Assembly: GCF_003841465.1 (NCBI RefSeq)
Contig: NZ_REFZ01000018.1
Location: 1 to 62,821 of the forward strand
Direction of reading: 5' to 3'
Length of the DNA: 62,821 nt
Origin: Natrarchaeobius oligotrophus
Lineage (GTDB): Archaea > Halobacteriota > Halobacteria > Halobacteriales > Natrialbaceae
The notes beneath the pieces are model-generated. The model had not been told where the DNA came from and did no database searches. It was given only the letters and a program-made list of their open reading frames with translations. Every line of letters begins with the position of its first letter. Positions within the stretch are counted from its first letter, which is position 1. The translations under genes and the position numbers were made by a program. Positions 55,186-62,821 of this stretch are shown piece by piece.

Positions 55186-56796
55186 TTAGTCTGGCGGAAT
55201 CAGTGCTGAACAAACCAACTCGATACATTCGCCAGCCGTCAAAACCGGCGCGTATTCCATCTCATCGTCGACACCGGCTTTCAGAAGGAAATCGGTGAGC
55301 CGCCAGATATTGTACAATAGCACGGCAAATACGAAATAGAACAGCCGTACACGGTAGTCCTTTGAGGAGGTCTTCGCCAAGAAGTCGCCCTTGATGCTCT
55401 TGTACTCGTTTTCGATCTGCCAGCGGCTGCTGTAGCGCCGACAGAACGTCTCAGCTTCGTTCGGGCCAACTCTGAGATTCGTCGCGAAGACGGTTGTCCC
55501 ATCACCTTTCGTTGATGGTACGTACAGGAACTGCATCGAGTGGCTTCCTGCCTCAACGTGAACAGACGCCGATTCCACCGCGACAGCCTGTCTGTCAGCC
55601 TCTATCGTCTCAATAATCTCCTGCTCAGTGCTGTTGATTCGTTTCGGGACGAGGTAATTCACTCCGAGATTTGAGAGTGTCTGGTAGACTCGCTTGGCAT
55701 CGAATTCTCGATCACAGAGTACCGTCTCAATTGGGACGTGTTCTTTCGCTCGTGTCACGAGCCGGCGGACGACGCGGTGAATCTGGTTCGATGGATTCTC
55801 GTCCCATGCTGAGCTCTCCCGGACAGGTTCCACAGCTAGAATGAGTGGAATGTTCAGCCCAACAATCGAGAGCGTGGCGAATTTGAACGCTCGGTCGTCT
55901 TGACTGAGTCCGCTGACCATAGGCATCCCCTCGACATCGCCGTAGTACGGGACAGTCGTGATATCGATCGCGGCTGTCACCGGTCGACGGAACGTCGCCT
56001 TTGATTCGATAATCGAGAGCAGCCGGTCGGTTGCCACGTCAAATCCATCTATCAGAGAGTCTGGCTCGAATTGTTTGACTGCTCTGAGATGCGTATCCCC
56101 ATGTGGACTGCCGTCCGTCCCGTGTCGATACCGGAACCGGGTTGCACCCTGTGGTGTCCCACAGCCGACCATCCCCATGAACGTCTGCAACTCAAAGAAC
56201 TGCGTATCATCGTAGGTGGCGTTCCCGGCACGACCGGAATCGAACCCGTCAAAGCCGTGATCCCGAGCGAGTCTGGTTGTCCGGTAGATTTGCTCGTCAG
56301 TGAACTCTTGACCTGTCACTTCGTCGCCCTCGTTAGAACGTTTCTCTTCGTCGACAACCTCCGCTTTGGGCCGGACAGTAACAGCTGCGAACTCGCGGTC
56401 GTGGACCTGCTTGACGACGAAGTGTGCTGCAACACGAATGAACTCACGGACGTCGTCATCGAACCGGTTACGCCACGTACGCGAGAGCACGGATTGGTCA
56501 GGAACGTGATTCAGTCCGAACGGCTCGGCCAGTTCTTGATGCCGGGTGAGCGCTCGATAGCTGTCGCCTGTAATTTCCCGATAGACGAGGAGTCGTAGCA
56601 TCCCGAGAAACGAATGCGGAGCGGGGTGCCATTCTGGATACCCATCGTCGAGGTACTCAGTTCGAATCGTACTTTCGGCGACGCTCGATATAAGGGAGTT
56701 CTCTGCTCGCAGCTGTTCGGTGACTCCGATGCCTGTCCTGTAGGCGTCGGTCATCCGGCAGGAACGATCTGAAAGCGGGTCCAGCGTGTCTGGCAT
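55186..56796 (-). mobile_element. Insertion sequence transposase (DDE, IS4-superfamily-like)
   Basis: The intact 536-residue transposase has a DDE triad: Asp in AIDITTVPYYGD (about 260), Asp in VLCDREFDAKRVY (about 350), and Glu in SSRWQIENEYKSIKGDF (about 455), the last being the YREK-like signature of the IS4 superfamily. An N-terminal helical DNA-binding part and a long insertion (140-210) precede the core. Codon use is less GC-rich than in the core genes. The ATG at 56796 is used; another at residue 15 (MTDAYRTG) is possible. The exact IS family is not assigned. Confidence 0.85.
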
Positions 56797-56832
56797 CTAT
56801 CTGCTAAACAGTATGTGCCAACTGTCACTGTT

Positions 56833-56851
56833 GTGCCGTCTGCAACGGCAC
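56833..56851. promoter_or_regulatory. Hairpin in the transposase leader
   Basis: GTGCCGT-CTGCA-ACGGCAC is a perfect 7-bp stem with a 5-base loop, 36 bases upstream of the transposase start. It could reduce transposase translation, as leader hairpins do in some insertion sequences, or be part of the IS end. Confidence 0.5.
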
Positions 56852-57053
56852 TCATGCCTAGCGATGTGTCTGCGGTACTGGGAGCAAAGCACCAACGTAA
56901 ATTTGTATTGTCACTTCCCACCTACTGGATCGGTTGTCAAGCGCGTCGGAATGGACTCACTAATCGAATTTGAAGATTATCTGGAGGAGACATAGAATAC
57001 ATATACAAAATTAACGCCTCGAAAACAATATCCTACACCGATAAGTATCCGAT

Positions 57054-60000
57054 ATGGAGTACAATCCGACAAGAAGAACAGTCCTCGCATCGAGTGGGTT
57101 GCTCACAGCTGGTCTCGCTGGCTGTATAGGCGCCGCGCAAGAAGGTGAAGATCCACCGGTCCAAATCCAACAAGACGGTCCGGCACCGGTCGATCTCGGG
57201 ACGGCCTGTGATTTTTCGATCCTGGCAAAATCCGGGATCTCGAGCGTTCCCAATTCCGACGTGGCAGGGGACATTGGCGTGAGTCCGATCGCGTCGACTG
57301 CGATAACCGGATTCGATCTGACGCTGGATGCATCCGGCGTCTTCGCGACGTCGACGCAAGTGGGCGGACGGGTGTACGCGGCTGATTATGCGGAGCCGAC
57401 CCCGTCCAGGTTAACGACTGCGGTGAGCGATATGGAAACCGCATTCACTGATGCATACGGCCGCGTTCCGCCGGACTTTACAAATTTAGGCGGTGGCAAT
57501 CTTGACGGAGAAACACTGACTCCAGGAGTGTACAATTGGGATACCGGCCTCTCGATTGACGGGGATATCACTCTTGACGGCGGTCCAGACGACACCTGGA
57601 TCTTCCAGGTTGCAGGAGATCTCACCGTGGCGAGCGATGTGACAATCAATCTGACAGGGGGCGCGCAGCCCGAAAACATCGTCTGGGTGGTCGCTGGCGG
57701 TGGCGGTGTCGAGATCGGAACGGATGCGAACTTTGCGGGGGTCGTGCTGGCCCAAACGGCGATCAACGTGCTCACCAATGCAACGGTGGACGGTTGTTTG
57801 TACGCCCAAACTGCCGTCAATCTTCAGATGGCGACGGTTACCGGGTGTGACTGCGATCTCGTAGACCTGCAAGTTGATTCGGCGTGCGTAGATGAGGAAG
57901 GGGAGATCACGGTAACGAACCCCAACGACGTCTCGGTGATGGTAACCGTCACTGGACCGGATGCGTACGAGGAGACGATGGAGGTTCCGGCCGGCGGTTC
58001 GGCGACGTGGGGGAATCTCGCGGACGGAACGTACTCGCTCGAGACCGACAATATCGCAATCGGTCTCGATATCACGACGCTAGACATCAGCTGCGATCCG
58101 ACTATCCCTAACGTCGTAACGACGCCAGCGACGGACGTCAACGGATCGACGGCCACGCTCAACGGTGAGCTGACCGACCTCGGAGAGTTCGACACGGTCG
58201 ACGTCTTCTTCGAGTGGCGTGAACTCGGCACGGACGAGTGGATCGCCACTCCGCCCCAGACGCTCGACGCGCCCGGCGACTTCAGCGACGAGATCGCGGG
58301 TCTCGAGCCCGGCACCACGTACGAATTCCGGGCGGTCGGGCTGGCGAACGGCGAACGGGTCGAAGGAGCCACGCTTCGCATCATCAAGGAGGTGCCAGGT
58401 GTACCGGAGGTCATCACGTCGCCAGCGACGGACGTCAACGGCTCGACGGCGACGCTTAACGGCGAACTGCTCGATCTCGGAGAGTTCGACACCGTCGACG
58501 TCTTCTTCGAGTGGCGTGAAGTCGGCGCGGACGACTGGATCGCCACCGAGACGCAGACGCTCGATGAGCCCGGAGAGTTCAACGCCGAAATCGCCGGCCT
58601 CGAACCTGGCGGAACGTACGAATTCCGAGCGGTCGCAGTGGCCGATGGCACGCGTGACGAGGGGGCTATTCTCTCGTTCACCAAAGCCGAACCCGGTGCC
58701 CCCATCGTCGAGACCCAGACGGCGACGGACATCAACGGATCGACAGCGACGCTCAACGCAGAGTTGATCGATCTCGGCGACTTCGACACGGTCGACGTCT
58801 TCTTCGAGTGGCGTGAACTCGGCACGGACGAGTGGATCGCCACCGAGACGCAGACGCTCGACGAACCCGGCGACTTCACCGCCGAAATCGCAGGTCTCGA
58901 GCCCGGCAGCACGTACGAATTCCGGGCAGTCGCAGTGGCCAATGGCGAGCGCTACGAAGGAACCATCGTCTCGTTCACCAAAGCTGAGACCGGCGTTCCC
59001 AGCGTCGAGACACAACCTGCGACGGACGTCAACGGCTCGACGGCGACGCTCAACGGCGAGTTGATCGATCTCGGCGACTTCGCCGCCGCCGACGTCTTCT
59101 TCGAGTGGCGCGAAGTCGGCGCGGACGAGTGGATCGCTACCGAGCCCCAGACACTCGACGCGCCCGGCGACTTCAGCGACGAAATCGAGGGCCTCGAGTC
59201 CGGCAGCACGTACGAATTCCGGGCAGTCATGGTTGCGAACGGCGAACGGTTCCTCGGAGCTACACTCTCATTCACCAAATTCGGGCTAGACGAGTTGAAT
59301 GTCGAAACACAGCCAGCGACGGACATCAACGGCTCGACGGCCACGCTCAACGCAGAGTTGGTCGATCTCGGCGACTTCGACGCCGCTGACGTCTTCTTCG
59401 AGTGGCGCGAAGTCGGCGCGGACGAGTGGATCGCCACCGAGACGCAGACGCTCGATGAGCCCGGAGAGTTCAACGCCGAAATCGCCGGCCTCGAACCTGG
59501 CGGAACGTACGAATTCCGGGCGGTCGCAGTGGCCAATGGCACGCGTGATGAGGGGGCTATTCTCTCGTTCACCAAAGCCGAACTCGGTGCCCCCATCGTC
59601 GAGACCCAGCCAGCGACGGACATCAACGGCTCGACGGCGACGCTCAACGCAGAGTTGATCGACCTCGGCGACTTCGACACCGTCGATGTCTTCTTCGAGT
59701 GGCGCGAAGTCGGCGCGGACGAGTGGATCGCCACCGAGACGCAGACGCTCGACGAGCCCGGCGACTTCAGTACCGAAATCGCAGGTCTCGAGCCCGGTAG
59801 CACGTACGAATTCCGGGCAGTCGCAGTGGCCAATAGCGAGCGCTACGAAGGAACCATCGTCTCGTTCACCAAAGCTGAGGTCGGCGTTCCCAGCGTCGAG
59901 ACACAGCCAGCGACGGATATCAATGGTTCGACGGCGACGCTCAACGGTGAACTGCTTGACCTCGGAGAGTTCGACACTGTCGACGTCTTCTTCGAGTGGC

Positions 60001-60662
60001 GCGAAGTCGGCGCGGACGAGTGGATCGCCACCACGCCCCAGACGCTCGACGAGCCCGGTGACTTCAGTGCTGAGATTGCGGGCCTCGAACTCGGTTCCAC
60101 GTACGAATTCCGGGGAGTCGTGGTCGCGAACGGCGAACGGTTCCTCGGAGCCACACTCTCGTTCACCAAATTCGGGCCAGCTGAGTTGGATGTCGAGACG
60201 AGGCCAGCGACGGATGTCAACGGCTCGACGGCGACGCTCAACGGCGAACTGCTCGAACTCGAGGGTGCAGCGGAGGTTACCGTCTTCTTCCTGTACCGCG
60301 TCAAGGGAACGGCGGTGTGGACGTTTACCGACGAAGCGGTCCTCACCGAGCCCGGACCGTTCAGTGCGACGGCGATGAACCTCGAGATTGGCACAACCTA
60401 CGAATTCCAAGCGGTCGCTCAGGTGGGTGGCACGGTTGTCTACGGCAGTATTCTGGAGTTCACGAAGAAACCAGATGACAAGAAAGACAAGAAGAAGAAA
60501 AAGCGCGAATACAAGCGCGCAAAACGCGAGTACGAGAAGTACAAAAAGAAATACGAGAAGGGAAAGGTGAACAAAAAGCAACTCAAAAAGAAGAAACACG
60601 CCTACGAGCGCGCAAAACGCGAGTACGAGGAGTATAAACAGAAGTGTAAGAACGCGTCCTGA
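57054..60662 (+). CDS. Giant Tat lipoprotein: DUF3494 (ice-binding-like) domain, 8 Fn3-like repeats, Lys-rich tail
   Basis: The 1202-residue surface protein starts with a twin-arginine lipobox signal (TRRTVLASSGLLTAGLAGC, cysteine 24). Residues about 50-265 form a DUF3494 domain (FSILAKSGISSVPNSDVAGDIGVSP, LTPGVYNWDTGLSIDGDITLDGG, TWIFQVAGDLTVASD, FAGVVLAQTAINVLTNATVDGCLYAQTAVNLQ; quoted in pieces), the beta-solenoid family of ice-binding proteins and adhesins. An 80-residue beta domain follows, then eight 99-residue modules of exact 297-bp period. The C-terminal 62 residues are basic and helical (KKDKKKKKREYKRAKREY...). In a halophile this is most likely an adhesin or surface-binding protein rather than an antifreeze. 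It lies beside a transposase. Confidence 0.88.
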   Translation: MEYNPTRRTVLASSGLLTAGLAGCIGAAQEGEDPPVQIQQDGPAPVDLGTACDFSILAKSGISSVPNSDVAGDIGVSPIASTAITGFDLTLDASGVFATSTQVGGRVYAADYAEPTPSRLTTAVSDMETAFTDAYGRVPPDFTNLGGGNLDGETLTPGVYNWDTGLSIDGDITLDGGPDDTWIFQVAGDLTVASDVTINLTGGAQPENIVWVVAGGGGVEIGTDANFAGVVLAQTAINVLTNATVDGCLYAQTAVNLQMATVTGCDCDLVDLQVDSACVDEEGEITVTNPNDVSVMVTVTGPDAYEETMEVPAGGSATWGNLADGTYSLETDNIAIGLDITTLDISCDPTIPNVVTTPATDVNGSTATLNGELTDLGEFDTVDVFFEWRELGTDEWIATPPQTLDAPGDFSDEIAGLEPGTTYEFRAVGLANGERVEGATLRIIKEVPGVPEVITSPATDVNGSTATLNGELLDLGEFDTVDVFFEWREVGADDWIATETQTLDEPGEFNAEIAGLEPGGTYEFRAVAVADGTRDEGAILSFTKAEPGAPIVETQTATDINGSTATLNAELIDLGDFDTVDVFFEWRELGTDEWIATETQTLDEPGDFTAEIAGLEPGSTYEFRAVAVANGERYEGTIVSFTKAETGVPSVETQPATDVNGSTATLNGELIDLGDFAAADVFFEWREVGADEWIATEPQTLDAPGDFSDEIEGLESGSTYEFRAVMVANGERFLGATLSFTKFGLDELNVETQPATDINGSTATLNAELVDLGDFDAADVFFEWREVGADEWIATETQTLDEPGEFNAEIAGLEPGGTYEFRAVAVANGTRDEGAILSFTKAELGAPIVETQPATDINGSTATLNAELIDLGDFDTVDVFFEWREVGADEWIATETQTLDEPGDFSTEIAGLEPGSTYEFRAVAVANSERYEGTIVSFTKAEVGVPSVETQPATDINGSTATLNGELLDLGEFDTVDVFFEWREVGADEWIATTPQTLDEPGDFSAEIAGLELGSTYEFRGVVVANGERFLGATLSFTKFGPAELDVETRPATDVNGSTATLNGELLELEGAAEVTVFFLYRVKGTAVWTFTDEAVLTEPGPFSATAMNLEIGTTYEFQAVAQVGGTVVYGSILEFTKKPDDKKDKKKKKREYKRAKREYEKYKKKYEKGKVNKKQLKKKKHAYERAKREYEEYKQKCKNAS
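58104..60474. repeat. Eight 297-bp coding repeats (Fn3-like modules)
   Basis: Modules start at 58104, 58401, 58698, 58995, 59292, 59589, 59886 and 60183. Each starts near a VETQPATDxNGSTATLN block and contains DVFFEWRExG and a TYEFRAV strand. Modules 2-3-4 and 5-6-7 match in order (TRDEG, RYEGT and RFLGA variants), so an 891-bp triplet was duplicated. Module 8 is the most divergent. Confidence 0.95.
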
Positions 60663-60727
60663 TTCGGTCGAACACCCAACAACGGTTGATTCGACCGCGC
60701 CAACTGTGGCGTCACCTCGAACGGTTC

Positions 60728-61257
60728 TTTATTTGGCTCTCTTGAACCCCGATGTAATGGACCTCTTTGAGCCAGTCGAGACGATTGTGCAACCGTCGCC
60801 ATAGTATAGTAACAACTGCAATGATTTACACATCGATCGCCGAGCCGTCTGGCGATCGGGTGTGCACTGACTTGCAGTGGCTACTATAGTACTCTTCAGC
60901 GGTTTGATCGTAGTATTTTGACGCAGTTGGATCGGCAGGTATCGGTCTCATCTCGGTTGAATCAATGCGGTCGGGTCGGTCACGTCGAGGAGGCCCCAGA
61001 TGACGGCCCGCGTGACGAGGTGGTCGAAGACCTCATCGACGAAGTGTCGAGATCAGTAAAAACCGATCGACCGCCTCTCGCCAGATAACCTGGGTGATCA
61101 CACCGTTGAGGCTGCTCCTGAGGCGTCCGTCGCCGGCAAGGTCAACGAGGCCGAGTTCGAGCGCCGCATCGAGACGCTGCTCAATTCCGAGACGGGCCGC
61201 ATCCGATCCAACATGACACCCCGAGCGATGTGACCTCTCACACAAAGTCGCTGCCAT
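60728..61257 (-). pseudogene. Degenerate DDE transposase, interrupted by a MITE
   Basis: Reading the minus strand from 61257, one frame gives AATLCERSHRSG...IEQRLDAALELGLVDLAGDGRLRSSLNGVITQVIWREAVDRF. After a frameshift near 61040 it continues FVDEVFDHLVTRAVIWGLLDVTDPTALI. After a second frameshift near 60970 it gives IDSTEMRPIPADPTASKYYDQTAEEYY, the motif around a catalytic Asp in a group of haloarchaeal transposases. The reading is cut by the MITE and resumes beyond it as YYGDGCTIVSTGSKRS before a stop. At least two frameshifts and one insertion inactivate it. Confidence 0.7.
60806..60887. mobile_element. 82-bp MITE with 3-bp target duplication
   Basis: The terminal inverted repeats are ATAGTAACAACTGCAA (60806-60821) and the complement ATAGTAGCCACTGCAA (60872-60887), 14 of 16 identical, with partial pairing continuing inward. 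AGT flanks both sides (60803-60805 and 60888-60890). Removing the element and one AGT restores the transposase reading EEYYGDGC exactly. No coding capacity. Confidence 0.82.
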
Positions 61258-61675
61258 CTAGTGATTTGTCAGGACTCAATACTGAATTCTTGAATAGTTA
61301 TCGCGCGAGTTATGCGCCCTATACTGACCGCCTTCAGGCCAGAAGGACTACTTGTTGAGAATATCAAGATATTCACATCTACTTAAGATATATTCCGATG
61401 AATGACCGTAGTAATTAGGGCACACATCAAACTAATCCTCCGAGATTGTGGACGCACGCGAGTTCGCGATGTGAATAGATAGAAATTGACAAATGAATGC
61501 AGGTTGTATGAGAACAGCGATCGACCTGGTGACGTCTTCGGTTAGAACGATATTGACGCGAAACACCGACCACCACACGTGCACACTGACCGGATCGAGA
61601 ATCCCGGTTTCATACCTCAAAATGAAATAGAGATCGTACGGTTAGCACGGGGAAGGTATCAAGCCGGGATGGAAG

Positions 61676-62707
61676 TCACACGTCATCGTCTTTTTCCAAT
61701 GACTCGAGCTTTTCGACGAGGTCCTCCGTCGATGCCGTGGTATCTGCTCCCGAGACGACGAATAATACGACGCCGAGGATACACCACAGAAGAACGATCA
61801 GCCACTCGTATGGCCAGAGCAGTGCCGACCCTCCGCCGGGTAAGTAGAGTGACACGAAGATAGCGGTCATAACGAAACCGAGTGCCCCAACAAGGTATCC
61901 CGCCGGAACCTTGTACGGGCGGTTCATCTCGGGTTCTCGATAGCGAAGGACGAGGAACGAGACTACGACGAAGAACCAGGCGGTGACGATACCTAGCCCT
62001 CCTGCGTTCACGATCCACGTCAACATCTGTTCCCCGAAGAGTGGTGCAAGCACGGAGAGACCCCCGATGAGAAGGATCGCGTTACTCGGGGTATTGTACT
62101 CGGGATGGACTTTCGATAGTGATGCGGGAATCATTCCAGATTCTGAAAGGGCGAACAACGCTCGGCTTCCACCGATGATAAACGCGTTCCAACTCGTGAG
62201 AATCCCGGCGATTCCGGCAAGAGCCATCAGTTGCCCCATCAGTTGCGAATCGAATAATTCAGCCATGGCTGCGGCAGCTGGAAGCGGACTGTCGACGAGT
62301 GTGCTCGCGGGAAGTGCTCGACTCGCCCCCCAGATCACGGCCATGTAGAATAGTGCGGCCATCACAACTGAAACGATAATCAAGAGTCCCAACGTTCGAG
62401 GAGGGACGTTGGCCTCCTCTGCCGATTGTGGTATCACGTCGAATCCCACGAACATGAAGGGGACCATCAACATCACGGCGAAGATACCGGCGGTGCCAGC
62501 CCCGAAGGAGGGATCTGGAGATGGTTGGCCACCGATGATCGCACCAGCAATCAATACGACCCCTGCGAATGCGATAACTACTGTCATGATTATCTGAAAT
62601 TGTGCGGCCGGCCGAATGCCGATATAATTCAAACCCGTCACAAAAATGGTTCCGAGAACACCAACGAAAACCCACGACCCATATACCGGTTCACTATTCG
62701 TCTTTAG
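61676..62707 (-). pseudogene. Amino-acid permease (APC family), 5'-truncated
   Basis: The frame is open from 62707 to the stop at 61676, about 343 codons. It shows the C-terminal two-thirds of an APC-superfamily transporter: eight or so helices, MVPFMFVGFDVIPQSAEEA (TM6 region), LMALAGIAGILTSWNAFIIGGSRALFALSESGMIPASLSKVHPEYNTPSNAILL (in pieces, about 155-210), and the acidic tail EDLVEKLESLEKDDDV. Homologues are about 450-500 residues, so the first three or four helices are missing. A TAG at 62708-62710 blocks the frame. The only start near the front is GTG 62641. It is probably inactive. Confidence 0.72.
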
Positions 62708-62821
62708 CTAAGACTCACACCTCGGTTGCGTAGCGGTAGCGAGCGTCTCTTGTAACACTGGCCGTTGCTGGTGGATCTTCTGTGCGTCGTCGATCAACCG
62801 GTCGAGCAGCGGTGGCGGCGA
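62708..62821 (-). CDS. C-terminal end of a possible transposase (partial, continues past window)
   Basis: The last 37 codons of a minus-strand gene read LLDRLIDDAQKIHQQRPVLQ then ETLATATQPRCES and stop, in the same frame as the permease remnant. The tail has the look of an insertion-sequence protein C terminus and ends exactly where the permease loses its beginning. The identity is a guess from context; the rest lies outside the window. Confidence 0.4.
   Translation of the reverse strand, partial: SPPPLLDRLIDDAQKIHQQRPVLQETLATATQPRCES

Larger units (their letters stand above)
60663..61675. other. Island segment of mobile-element remains
   Basis: This region of about 1 kb holds no intact gene. 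60728-61257 is a broken transposase on the minus strand, itself split by an 82-bp MITE at 60806-60887. From 61258 to 61675 the sequence is AT-richer and shows nothing recognisable. Confidence 0.65.

Noticed and set aside
54960-57050. Terminal inverted repeats of the intact insertion sequence
   Set aside because: No convincing matching ends or target duplication were found by eye on the two sides, so the element is annotated only by its transposase.
61060-61233. Plus-strand reading NEAEFERRIETLLNSETGRI as a gene end
   Set aside because: It is antisense to the better supported transposase fossil, is closed upstream by stops and has no start.

Overview
The window is chromosomal DNA from an extremely halophilic archaeon (class Halobacteria). 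The proteins are rich in Asp and Glu, the coding DNA is GC-rich with long antisense open frames, and archaeal markers are abundant: Orc1/Cdc6, GatE, SRP19, Gar1, RpoL, Dph2, salactin, and Tat and PGF-CTERM export signals. Genus cannot be fixed from sequence alone; a member of the Natrialbales is a guess. No rRNA, tRNA or CRISPR array was recognised. Bases 1-259 hold no gene I can support.

Left part (0.3-32 kb). A dihydropteroate synthase gene and an orc1/cdc6 gene lead into a replication origin (about 2.9-3.9 kb) with four clear ORB-type repeats, two on each strand. Beyond it lie a TrmJ-type RNA methyltransferase with a frameshifted 18-bp repeat tail, several Halobacteria-specific proteins (DUF7504-like, HEAT-repeat, zinc-ribbon), gatE, and a divergent btuDC / btuF cobalamin uptake locus that shares one palindromic TATA element. 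Then come srp19-gar1, a presenilin-type aspartic protease, a flavin-binding protein, a histidine kinase, cysS, a BolA protein, two PH-domain membrane proteins, fumC, a DUF5805/tyrosine-recombinase pair, a HisG-like protein, an acidic coiled-coil protein, a metallo-beta-lactamase-fold hydrolase and a double winged-helix protein.

Middle part (32-55 kb). This holds dph2, a DUF7139-like membrane protein followed by the actin homologue salactin, a METTL5-type methyltransferase ending in a 25-bp minisatellite, a MacB/LolCDE-like ABC exporter (two FtsX-type permeases and an ATPase), a rhomboid protease, rpoL, a cupin, hisF, two overlapping Tat lipoprotein genes, several small proteins, a sulfite-oxidase-like molybdoprotein, menF-menD for menaquinone synthesis, and a J-domain membrane protein. 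dph2 and the rhomboid gene share an identical 21-bp promoter segment at the same distance from their starts. Four intergenic gaps carry copies (two full, two decayed) of an 82-bp inverted-repeat element.

Right part (55-62.8 kb). This is an accessory island: an intact DDE transposase, a 1202-residue Tat lipoprotein with an ice-binding-like DUF3494 domain, eight exact-period 99-residue modules and a lysine-rich tail, a fossil transposase split by an 82-bp MITE with a clean 3-bp target duplication, and an amino-acid permease missing its N-terminal part, probably cut off by another insertion sequence whose end lies at the window edge.
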